A stretch of DNA of 23,871 nucleotides from Actinomycetes bacterium (GTDB taxonomy: Bacteria > Actinomycetota > Acidimicrobiia > Acidimicrobiales > Palsa-688), in NCBI GenBank assembly GCA_021811865.1, contig JAKAQB010000056.1, forward strand, positions 1-23,871. Reading direction: 5' to 3'. Position numbers and translations under genes: made by a program. This document shows, in pieces, positions 15,504-22,399 of the stretch; the first letter of the stretch is position 1, and each line of letters begins with the position of its first letter. Below the pieces are notes generated by a model, which was not told where the DNA came from, searched no databases, and worked only from the letters and a program-made list of their open reading frames with translations.

Positions 15504-16260
15504 GACCGCGGACGGGACGGCATCGCAGCGCTGCGAGCCCTACCTCCGCGGCGATCACATGACGAGCGGATACAACAAGGTGCCCGTCGTGCGGGACGTC
15601 TCGGTCCAGGTCGGTATCGGCGAGATCGTGCTGGTCATGGGCCCGAACGGCGCCGGCAAGAGCACCCTTGTGAAGACGGTGACCGGCAAGCTTCCGCTCA
15701 TGTCCGGCCGCATCACCTTCGCCGGCGAGGACATATCGAGCATGCGCGAGGAGACCCGCGCTGCACGCGGCGTCGGCTACGTGCCCCAGAGCGGCGACGT
15801 CTTCCCGACTCTCACGGTGACCGAGAACCTCGAGATGGGCGGGTACCGGATGAAGCCGAAGGAGGTCCGCGACCGGATCGAGGAGATCTTCGAGCTCTTC
15901 CCGACGCTGCGGGAGCTGAGGCGACGCCACGCCCGGACGCTGTCGGGAGGTGAGCGCAAGACGCTCGGGATCTGCAGGGCGCTCGTCTCCACGCCGACGC
16001 TGCTCATCCTCGACGAGCCGACGGCGAATCTCGCGCCGCTCATCGCCTCGAGCGTCCTGCACCAGGTCGTGGAGTCGCTCGCCGGAGCGGGGACGGCGCT
16101 GCTCTTGATCGAGCAGCGGGTGAGCCTCGGCCTCGAGGTGGCCACGTGGGGATACGTGCTCACCGACGGGAAGCTCCGGCTCAGCTCGAGCGCCGACGAG
16201 CTGAGGGCGATGGGAGACCTGAGCAGCCTCTTCCTCAACGCGCCGTTGGAGGTGGCCTGA
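15487..16260 (+). CDS. livF: ABC transporter ATP-binding protein (LivF family)
   Basis: The 257-residue protein has Walker A GPNGAGKST, the LivF block GVGYVPQSGDVFPTLTVTENL, signature LSGGERK and Walker B TLLILDEPTANLAP. The switch region reads LLLIEQRV, with Gln in place of the H-loop His as is common in LivF. The GTG start at 15487 has a very good AGGAGG (15475-15480) six bases upstream, inside livG. The N-terminal 20 or so residues look unconserved, and an in-frame ATG at 15559 would begin inside the first strand and is less likely. TGATG joins the stop to the Rieske dioxygenase start. Confidence 0.94.
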   Translation: MPTSAETADGTASQRCEPYLRGDHMTSGYNKVPVVRDVSVQVGIGEIVLVMGPNGAGKSTLVKTVTGKLPLMSGRITFAGEDISSMREETRAARGVGYVPQSGDVFPTLTVTENLEMGGYRMKPKEVRDRIEEIFELFPTLRELRRRHARTLSGGERKTLGICRALVSTPTLLILDEPTANLAPLIASSVLHQVVESLAGAGTALLLIEQRVSLGLEVATWGYVLTDGKLRLSSSADELRAMGDLSSLFLNAPLEVA

Positions 16261-17567
16261 TGACCGCCGGCAGGTTCGAGGTCGAGCGCTACGTCAGCCC
16301 GACCGGCATCCACTCCGACACCTACACCGACCCGGAGGTGTTCCGGCTCGAGATGGAGCGGGTCTTCGAGTCCGGGTGGGTCTACGTCGGCCACGAGAGC
16401 GAGGTGCCCGAGAAGGGCGATTACCGCACGACCTTCATGGGACGCCAGCCCGTCATCTTCGCGAGGGGCGACGACGGCGAGGTGCGCCTCCTGCTCAACC
16501 GGTGCCGCCACCGCGGCGCCACGGTCTGCCAGGACCAGGCCGGGAATTCCACCTTCTTCCGCTGCCACTACCACGGCTGGACCTACAAGAACACGGGCGA
16601 GCTCGCCGGGGTCACCCTCCCGGACGGCTACGCCGCCTGCGGGTTCGACGTGAAGACGCTCGCCCTCGTGGCTGCACCGAGATGCGACAGATACCGCGGC
16701 TTCGTCTTCGGCTCGCTGTCTCCCGCCGTCGAGCCCCTCGAGGAGTACCTCGGGCCAGCCGCCACCTACATCGACCGGTTCGTCGACTCGGGGTCCGGGC
16801 TCGGGGTGAGGGTGCGGCGAGGGGTCCCGCACCGCTACCGCTTCCGGGCGAACTGGAAGCTCCAGATGGAGAACACGGTCGACGGCTACCACCCGGGCTT
16901 CACCCACCGGTCCTTCTTCGACATGATGGCGGACCAGACGGGGAAGAAGGCCAACCCCTACTTCAAGCGGGGGGAGTCCCCGATCCGCTCCAAGGCGCTG
17001 CGCAACGGGCACGCCGCCCTCGACTTCGGAGCCGGTCGCTCGGCCGAGGAGTTCGGCGACACCTTCTACGAGCGGGTGCGGAACGCCCCGGGGGCGGCCG
17101 CGATCCTGGAGGAGTTCGAGTCCGAGCTCGGCGCCGAGGTCGCCCGCAAGGAGCTCAACCGGGTGATCGCGACCGGCCTCAACGTCGCCATCTTCCCGAA
17201 CCTCGGCCTCATCCAGTCACAGATCCGCGTCACCCGCCCGGTTTCGGTCGACGAGACGGAGGTGACGCTCTACCCCACCGAGCTCATCGGTGCCGACCCC
17301 CGCGTCAACTACCTCCGTCGTCGAGCCCAGGAGGTGTTCTTCGGCCCGGCCGGGATGGGCGGCCCGGACGACGTCGAGATGTTCCGCCGCTGCCAGGTCG
17401 GACTGGCCGCCGGTGCCGTCGGCTGGACCGTGCTGGCCCGCGGCTACGACACCGCCATCGAGGAGGGCGACGGCAGCGAGGGGGACTTCGCCGCCGAGAA
17501 CGCCCAGCGTGCCCAGTACCGCCAGTGGGGGCGGCTCATGGACGCCGGCCCGGGAGACGGGCGATGA
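16260..17567 (+). CDS. Rieske aromatic ring-hydroxylating dioxygenase, alpha (catalytic) subunit
   Basis: The 435-residue protein has a Rieske [2Fe-2S] motif, Cys82-x-His84 and Cys102-x2-His105 (CHYHGW), with the normal 17-residue gap. The catalytic domain has ENTVDGYHPGFTH, giving Asp208, His211 and His216. This is the same spacing as naphthalene dioxygenase Asp205, His208 and His213, so the mononuclear iron site and the electron-bridging Asp are intact. These enzymes insert O2 into aromatic rings to make cis-diols. The sequence type and the next gene's beta subunit suggest a benzoate-like acid as substrate, but I cannot fix it. No ferredoxin, reductase or cis-diol dehydrogenase gene is in the window. 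The gene is coupled to livF (TGATG) and to the beta subunit (ATGA). Confidence 0.95.
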   Translation: MTAGRFEVERYVSPTGIHSDTYTDPEVFRLEMERVFESGWVYVGHESEVPEKGDYRTTFMGRQPVIFARGDDGEVRLLLNRCRHRGATVCQDQAGNSTFFRCHYHGWTYKNTGELAGVTLPDGYAACGFDVKTLALVAAPRCDRYRGFVFGSLSPAVEPLEEYLGPAATYIDRFVDSGSGLGVRVRRGVPHRYRFRANWKLQMENTVDGYHPGFTHRSFFDMMADQTGKKANPYFKRGESPIRSKALRNGHAALDFGAGRSAEEFGDTFYERVRNAPGAAAILEEFESELGAEVARKELNRVIATGLNVAIFPNLGLIQSQIRVTRPVSVDETEVTLYPTELIGADPRVNYLRRRAQEVFFGPAGMGGPDDVEMFRRCQVGLAAGAVGWTVLARGYDTAIEEGDGSEGDFAAENAQRAQYRQWGRLMDAGPGDGR

Positions 17568-18073
17568 CCGCTGCCCTCACCGCACCTGACGCCGAGCTCC
17601 TCGCCGCTTGGACCGAGCGTGCGAGCCGTCTGCTCGCCACGGAGTCCCTCCTCCTCGACTCCCGCCGCTACGAGGAGTGGATCGAGCTGTTCGAGGAGGA
17701 TGCCCTCTACTGGATCCCGCTCGACGGCTCGAGCACCGAGGGCGGCGAGTCGCTCAACATCGCGTTCGAGGGCCCCGCCCGCCTCCGCCAGCGGGTCGCC
17801 AGGCTGCGCAGCGGCATCGCGCATGCCCAGGAGCCGCCCTCGTCGACAGTCCACTGCTACAGCTCTGTTCTCGTAGAGGACCTCTCACAAGAGACTGCGA
17901 CCGTGCGCTCCGCGCTACTCGTCGTCCACTGCCGCTTCGGCGAGCAGCTCCTCGTGGCCGCACGCTGCGAGCACCGGCTCGTCGCTCGGGACGGCCGCGT
18001 CCGCATCGGGCGCAAGCGGGTCGACCTCGCCGACGTCGACCAGGCGCAGAACGACCTGAGCTTCGTCCTGTGA
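17564..18073 (+). CDS. Rieske ring-hydroxylating dioxygenase, beta subunit
   Basis: The 169-residue protein has the NTF2/SnoaL-like fold of dioxygenase small subunits. It has an N-terminal helix with ESLLLDSRRYEEWIELFEEDALYWIPL, which is near diagnostic, then RLRSGIAHAQEPPSSTVH and the C-terminal RKRVDLADVD. Beta subunits stabilise the alpha3beta3 hexamer and have no catalytic residues of their own. The gene overlaps alpha by ATGA and the next small gene by GTGA. Codons at about 17860-17915 (TCT, GTT, GTA, TCA, CAA, ACT) depart from the GC-ending usage elsewhere in the gene. Confidence 0.93.
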   Translation: MTAALTAPDAELLAAWTERASRLLATESLLLDSRRYEEWIELFEEDALYWIPLDGSSTEGGESLNIAFEGPARLRQRVARLRSGIAHAQEPPSSTVHCYSSVLVEDLSQETATVRSALLVVHCRFGEQLLVAARCEHRLVARDGRVRIGRKRVDLADVDQAQNDLSFVL

Positions 18074-18327
18074 GCGAGCCGGGAGAGAAGGCGGGCGACT
18101 CGATCCTGCTCGAGAACGAGTTCGCCCGCGTTCTGGTCCGGGTCGACCGGGAGGGGAACTCACCTCGCCTGCGTATCGAGGTCCCCGAGACCGGGGAGGT
18201 CGGCTACCTGGACGCGCTCAGCCTCGAGCGGCTGGCCGGGCTGAGCCAGGACGAGCTCGCAGGGCTCTTCGCGGTCGGTCAGTACCGGTCCATGAGAGCC
18301 GCCAGAGAGGAGAGGAGCGATGGCTGA
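18070..18327 (+). CDS. Small protein of unknown function in the Rieske dioxygenase operon
   Basis: The 85-residue product is not one I can assign. It is acidic to neutral with no cysteines, no signal peptide and no membrane segment. The middle (ENEFARVLVRVDREGNSPRL onward) looks like two or three beta strands, and the rest (YLDALSLERLAGLSQDELAGLF) like a helical pair. GTG 18070 overlaps the beta-subunit stop (GTGA), and the stop overlaps the dioxygenase gene by 8 bases, so it is almost certainly translated. I have a vague memory of similar short proteins being labelled dihydrodiol dehydrogenase in automated annotations, but it is far too short and has no nucleotide-binding motif. A subunit or assembly factor of the adjacent dioxygenases is a reasonable guess. 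Confidence 0.75.
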   Translation: MSEPGEKAGDSILLENEFARVLVRVDREGNSPRLRIEVPETGEVGYLDALSLERLAGLSQDELAGLFAVGQYRSMRAAREERSDG

Positions 18328-19381
18328 GGTGCTCGGAGTGGGTCTGTCGCACTACCCGCTTCTCGGAGGCCTTGACGAGGACATGGCGTCGATCCTTCGC
18401 TACACCCTGGAGGACCCCGACATTCCAGCGGCGGAGAAGGACCCCGCAGGCTGGCCCGAGGAGATGAGGGTCGAGTGGGGCGTCGACGGCGGAGTGGCTG
18501 CGGCGGCGGCGCACCGCGTCCGGCTCGTCGAGGGATTCGCCCGCCTGCGCCGCGAGATCGACGAGTTCGCTCCCGACGCCCTTGTGGTCTGGGGCGACGA
18601 CCAGTACGAGAACTTCCAAGAGGACCTCATCCCCGCCTTCACGGTGCAGATCTACGGCGACCGGGAGATCTACCCGTGGCGCCATGCCAAGGAGTCCTCG
18701 GCCCTCCTCGGCCGTCCCAACGCCTGGGGCGAGGACGCCGACACGCGCGTGGTGGTGCGGGGCGCACCCGAGGTCGGCCGGTTGCTCACCGAGGGACTGC
18801 TCGAGCGGGACGTCGACGTCGCCTACGCCTACCGGCCCCTGCACCACGAGAGCCTGCCGCATGCCTTCCTCAACACGATCCTCTACCTCGACTACGCCCG
18901 CACGGGGTTTCCGTATCCCGTAGTCCCCTTCCCCATCAACTGCTACGGGCGGCGGGTGGTCAGCTACAAGGGCTTCGTCTCACGTTTCGGAGACCGCCAG
19001 CGCCTCGACCCGCCCTCGCCGTCGCCCTCGAGGGCGATGCAGGTCGGCGCCGCCGTGGCCGACGTGCTTGTTGCCAGCTCCTACCGGGTGGTGCTCGTCG
19101 CGTCGAGCAGCTGGTCGCACGCCTTCCTCTGCGACAAGACGTGGCGGCTCCGGCCCGACGGCGAGGCAGACCGCAGGTTCTACGAGGCGCTGCAGGCTGA
19201 CGACTTCGACTTCTGGCGCGCGACGACGGTGAGGGATCTCGAGGACTCCGGTCAACAGGAGATGCTCAACTGGTTCGTCCTCCTCGGAGCCATGGAGCGC
19301 CTCGGCCGGAGGCTCAGCTGGTCGTCATACGTCGCCACGGACGTCTTCAATTCCGACAAGGTCTTCGCCCTCTACCGATGA
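18320..19381 (+). CDS. LigB-type class III extradiol dioxygenase homologue
   Basis: The 353-residue protein belongs to the LigB superfamily. His11 in VGLSHYPLL matches the first iron ligand, PLHHESLPHAFLN (His175, His176, His181) lies where the catalytic base is expected, and a segment reading SSWSHAFLCDK (His267) is near the end. At the position where LigB-like enzymes usually read D-H-x3-F (second iron-binding His), this protein reads D-Q-Y-E-N-F, with Gln95. Active class III enzymes open catechols, protocatechuate, gallate or 2-aminophenol next to the hydroxyls. Here it is the only candidate ring-opening enzyme for the meta-cleavage genes, and no partner LigA-like subunit is seen. ATG 18320 has a purine-rich AGGAGAGGAG upstream. 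The Gln may reflect a subfamily rule or my alignment, so activity is likely but not certain. Confidence 0.85.
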   Translation: MAEVLGVGLSHYPLLGGLDEDMASILRYTLEDPDIPAAEKDPAGWPEEMRVEWGVDGGVAAAAAHRVRLVEGFARLRREIDEFAPDALVVWGDDQYENFQEDLIPAFTVQIYGDREIYPWRHAKESSALLGRPNAWGEDADTRVVVRGAPEVGRLLTEGLLERDVDVAYAYRPLHHESLPHAFLNTILYLDYARTGFPYPVVPFPINCYGRRVVSYKGFVSRFGDRQRLDPPSPSPSRAMQVGAAVADVLVASSYRVVLVASSSWSHAFLCDKTWRLRPDGEADRRFYEALQADDFDFWRATTVRDLEDSGQQEMLNWFVLLGAMERLGRRLSWSSYVATDVFNSDKVFALYR

Positions 19382-19386
19382 GAAGA

Positions 19387-19578
19387 TCAGGAGCCCCGTT
19401 CCGCGATGGTCACGTCCCCGGCCGCCCAGTGCGTCGTCGGCACCTCCCGGATCACGACGCGGATGCTCGACCTCGGTGCGTCGAGCGAGTGCTCAGCCGC
19501 CGCCGTCAGCTCGGAGATGAGACTCCGGAGGCGCTCGTATGGCCTGCCCTCGACGAGGGTCACTTCGATGAGAGGCAC
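19387..19578 (-). CDS. dmpI: 4-oxalocrotonate tautomerase (2-hydroxymuconate tautomerase)
   Basis: This 63-residue gene lies on the opposite strand to its operon. From GTG 19578 the product reads M-PLIEVTLVEGR. After Met removal Pro1 is exposed, with Arg11, Arg39 and Trp50 at the positions of the catalytic Pro1, Arg11, Arg39 and Phe50 of the classic enzyme. An AAGGAG ribosome-binding site (19586-19591, minus strand) seven bases before the GTG fixes this start; a longer upstream reading would bury Pro1 and abolish the mechanism. The enzyme converts 2-hydroxymuconate to 2-oxo-3-hexenedioate, the substrate of the decarboxylase at 8960-9748, so it completes the 4-oxalocrotonate branch. Its 3' end stops five bases from the converging dioxygenase gene. 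Confidence 0.93.
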   Translation of the reverse strand: MPLIEVTLVEGRPYERLRSLISELTAAAEHSLDAPRSSIRVVIREVPTTHWAAGDVTIAERGS

Positions 19579-19597
19579 GTCGTCGCTCCTTGTTCGT

Positions 19598-19614
19598 GGC
19601 GTCGGTCCGACGCC
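19598..19614. promoter_or_regulatory. 17-base perfect interrupted palindrome between divergent genes
   Basis: GGCGTCGG, one base, then CCGACGCC pair perfectly. The element lies in the 131-base gap between the tautomerase (-) and the luciferase-like gene (+), six bases upstream of the tautomerase ribosome-binding site. Half of it (CGTCGGTCC) recurs at 19649-19657. It could be an operator shared by the divergent genes or a hairpin in the tautomerase leader controlling its translation. Confidence 0.45.
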
Positions 19615-19709
19615 GGCGGGGTGCGCTGCAGCCGCCCGTGTCCTAGTTCGTCGGTCCCCGCCGCGCAAGCACGAGGGCTCACCGGCTCTGAGGAAAGGAG
19701 AGCACGTAC

Positions 19710-20729
19710 ATGACTGGAGAACCGATCGGGGTCATGCTCCACACCGGAGACCTGAGCTACCCCGACATCGCCTCGTTTGCGAGGCAGGCAGAGGCGCTCG
19801 GGTACGACGGCTTCTTCCTCACCGAGGAGTCGGGGAAGGAGGCCTTCTCGCTCCTCGCACTGCTGGCCGAGAAGACCGAGTCGATCCACCTCGGCACGAG
19901 CATCGTGAACTTCTACTCGCGGACGCCCACGCTGCTCGCGATGGCCGCCCGCTCGATGCACGACCTCTCCGGTGGGCGGTTCGGTCCGCTCGGACTCGGC
20001 ACGGGCGGGATCGGCTTCATGAACCGGGGCCATGGCATCGAGTTCGACCGCCCGGTCGGCAGGGCGCGCGAGACGGTCGAGATCGTGCGGAGCCTGCTCA
20101 CCGAGAAGCGGACCACCTACGCGGGCAAGTGGTTCCACGTGGACGACTTCCACCTGCGGGAGGGGCCGCTGCCCGAGGGCGCCTCGATCCCGCTCTGGCT
20201 GGCGGCGCTCGGGCCGCAGATGGCGGCGATGAGCGCCAAGGTGGCCGACGGGCTGATCACCAACTGGCTCATCCCCGAGTCGCTCGAGGAGTTCCGCAAC
20301 CTCATCAAACTCGAGTGCGACAAGATCGGGCGCAATCCGGCGGAGGTGACCATCGCCACGCTGCTCATGGTCTGCACCGACTCCACCGACGAGCAGGCAC
20401 GTCGAGCCGCCCGCCGCGGCGTCGCGTTCTACTGCGCGAGCGAGCACTACCTGCACATCGCGGATCTCGCCGGGCTTGGCGATCGTGCCCGTGAGGTGAA
20501 GGCCGTCTGGGAGACCCGCGACTTCGCGGGCGCCGCCGAGCTCGTCACCGACGAGATGCTCGAGCGCTTCATCGTCTTCGGCACCGAGGATCAGTGCCGC
20601 CAACGGGTGCGCTGGCTACTCGACGAGGGTGTCTATCCGATCGTCTACCCCCTGCCCCGCCATGACCGCATGTACGACGACCATGTGACGGCCGCGCGCA
20701 ACGTGGCTCGCTGGGCAAAGGCGGGCTGA
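19710..20729 (+). CDS. Luciferase-like (LLM class) flavin-dependent monooxygenase/oxidoreductase
   Basis: The 339-residue protein is a single TIM-barrel LLM enzyme. It has FARQAEALGYDGFFLTE, then the family block RTPTLLAMAARSMHDLSGGRF followed by a glycine-rich GLGTGG, and PLWLAALGPQMAAMSAKVADGLI. Members use FMNH2 or, in actinobacteria, often coenzyme F420; which one applies here cannot be told. Possible jobs in this setting are ring hydroxylation or oxidation of the acid handled by the next genes. AGGAAAGGAG (19691-19700) is a strong ribosome-binding site for ATG 19710. It is the first gene of a tight set of four and should have its own promoter in the 131-base divergent gap. Confidence 0.88.
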   Translation: MTGEPIGVMLHTGDLSYPDIASFARQAEALGYDGFFLTEESGKEAFSLLALLAEKTESIHLGTSIVNFYSRTPTLLAMAARSMHDLSGGRFGPLGLGTGGIGFMNRGHGIEFDRPVGRARETVEIVRSLLTEKRTTYAGKWFHVDDFHLREGPLPEGASIPLWLAALGPQMAAMSAKVADGLITNWLIPESLEEFRNLIKLECDKIGRNPAEVTIATLLMVCTDSTDEQARRAARRGVAFYCASEHYLHIADLAGLGDRAREVKAVWETRDFAGAAELVTDEMLERFIVFGTEDQCRQRVRWLLDEGVYPIVYPLPRHDRMYDDHVTAARNVARWAKAG

Positions 20730-20731
20730 GG

Positions 20732-22390
20732 ATGGCGATGGAGGGCGTCACGCCGTTCCCGCAGGAGTTCGCCGCACGCTACCGCCAGCTCGGCTACTGG
20801 CGAGACGAGACCCTCGGGAACGTCATCGGCGGGTGGATGCGGGAGCACGCCGAACGGGTGGCCATCCGCCATCCCGTCGAGTGGACCTACGGCGAGCTCG
20901 ACGCCCGGGCGGGGCGTCTCGCCCGGAACCTCCTCGCGCTCGGCCTCGGCCCGCGTTCGCGCGTCGTCGTCCACCTTCCCAACGTGCCCGAGTTCCTGGA
21001 GCTGTACCTGGCTCTGCAGTACATCGGCGCCATCCCCCTGATGGCACTGCCGGCCCACCGGGAGCACGAGATCGGCCACTACGTCGAGTTCGTCGAGGCG
21101 GAGGCGTACGCCGTGCCGGCATCGTTCGGCCGCTTCGACTTCCTCGAGTTCGCCCGTGGGATCAGGTCCAACTCGACCTGCCTGCGACACGTGCTCGTGG
21201 CCGGCCCGGCGCCGGCGGACGAGGGCTTCGTCTCGATCGGCGACCTCGCCGAGCAGGACCCGGCCTTCGGCCCGGAGGCACTCGAGGCGCTCGAGATCGA
21301 CCCGGACGACCCGTGTGTCTTCCAGCTCTCGGGAGGGACGACCGGGATCCCGAAGGTCATTCCGCGCACCCACAACGACTACGCCTTCAACAGCCACCTG
21401 ATCGGCTCGGTGAACGACATCCGGCCCGACGACGTGCTCCTCGTCGCTGCTCCCATCGGGCACAACTTTCCGCTCGCCTCGCCGGGCGTCCAGGCGTTCT
21501 TCGAGTTCGGCGCGAGCGTGGCCTTGTCAACGACACCGAGGGCGGCCGAGGTGATGCCGATCATCGAGCGGTGCCGGGTCACCCACCTCGAGGTGGTCCC
21601 GGCCATGATCATCGGCTGGCTGAACGACGAGCACCTGGCCGATCACGACCTGTCGTCGGTGCGGGTCATCAACTCCGGCGGGCAGAAGTACCAGCGCGAA
21701 ACCAAGATCCGCACCGAGGAGGCCTTCGCGAACGCCAAGGTGCAGGAGGTCTTCGGCATGGCCGAGGGCCTGCTCATGATCTCCCGGCTGGACGACCCGG
21801 CCGACGTCCGTTACGAGACGGCCGGCCGGCCGATCTGCCCCGAGGACGAGGTCCAACTCGTCGGCGAGGACGGGGGGCCGGTCGAGCCGGGAGAGGTCGG
21901 GGAGCTGATCTGCCGCGGGCCGTACACCCTGCGCGGGTACTACAAGGTGCCCGAGGTGAATGCTCGGTCGTTCACGGCCGACGGTTTCTACATGAGCGGC
22001 GACCTGCTCCGGCTTCACCCGAGCGGCAACTACATCGTGGAGGGCCGCAGGAAGGATCTCGTCAACCGCGGCGGCGAGAAGATCAGCGCCGAGGAGGTCG
22101 AGGACCTGCTCCTCTCCCACCCGGCGGTGAAGATGGTGGCGTGCGTCCCGATGCCCGATCCGGTGCTCGGGGAGCGCATGTGCGCCTTCGTCGTGCCGCG
22201 GGGAGCTCCGCCGGCGCTGGCGGACCTGACGGGCCTGCTCGCCGAGCGGGGCCTGGCTCGTTTCAAGCACCCCGAGCGCGTCGAGGTCGTCGACGAGCTG
22301 CCGCTGTCACCCTTTGGAAAGGTGCAGAAGAACGTCCTCGCGAAGCGGATCGCCGACCTTCTCGAGGTGGAGTCACTCTCACGAGCCTGA
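20732..22390 (+). CDS. Aryl-acid adenylating enzyme (DhbE/EntE-like AMP ligase, or aryl-CoA ligase)
   Basis: The 552-residue ANL-superfamily enzyme closely follows the 2,3-dihydroxybenzoate/salicylate adenylase group. LSGGTTGIPKVIPRTHNDY is the ATP loop, VFGMAEGLL the A5 motif, YMSGDLLRLHPSGNYIVEGRRKDL the A7-A8 region, and Lys530 in SPFGKVQKN the A10 lysine. The acid pocket segment GHNFPLASPG gives His244 and Asn245, equivalent to DhbE His234 and Asn235, where the Asn contacts the 2-hydroxyl. A 2-hydroxybenzoate-type acid is therefore predicted. No aryl carrier protein or siderophore gene is present, so CoA is the probable acceptor, as in salicylate degradation through salicylyl-CoA. ATG 20732 follows the previous stop by two bases; ATG 20738 is an alternative. 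Confidence 0.88.
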   Translation: MAMEGVTPFPQEFAARYRQLGYWRDETLGNVIGGWMREHAERVAIRHPVEWTYGELDARAGRLARNLLALGLGPRSRVVVHLPNVPEFLELYLALQYIGAIPLMALPAHREHEIGHYVEFVEAEAYAVPASFGRFDFLEFARGIRSNSTCLRHVLVAGPAPADEGFVSIGDLAEQDPAFGPEALEALEIDPDDPCVFQLSGGTTGIPKVIPRTHNDYAFNSHLIGSVNDIRPDDVLLVAAPIGHNFPLASPGVQAFFEFGASVALSTTPRAAEVMPIIERCRVTHLEVVPAMIIGWLNDEHLADHDLSSVRVINSGGQKYQRETKIRTEEAFANAKVQEVFGMAEGLLMISRLDDPADVRYETAGRPICPEDEVQLVGEDGGPVEPGEVGELICRGPYTLRGYYKVPEVNARSFTADGFYMSGDLLRLHPSGNYIVEGRRKDLVNRGGEKISAEEVEDLLLSHPAVKMVACVPMPDPVLGERMCAFVVPRGAPPALADLTGLLAERGLARFKHPERVEVVDELPLSPFGKVQKNVLAKRIADLLEVESLSRA

Positions 22391-22399
22391 GGAGGAAGA

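Noticed and set aside
15777..17012. Minus-strand frame opposite the LivF and Rieske alpha genes
   Set aside because: It crosses two strongly supported plus-strand genes and encodes nothing recognisable.
19579..19668. N-terminal extension of the tautomerase to an upstream start
   Set aside because: It would bury the catalytic Pro1. The added residues are unconserved, and AAGGAG sits correctly before GTG 19578.
20732..22390. Siderophore biosynthesis cluster suggested by the DhbE/EntE-like enzyme
   Set aside because: No carrier protein, NRPS, isochorismatase or iron-uptake gene is visible, and the neighbours are catabolic.
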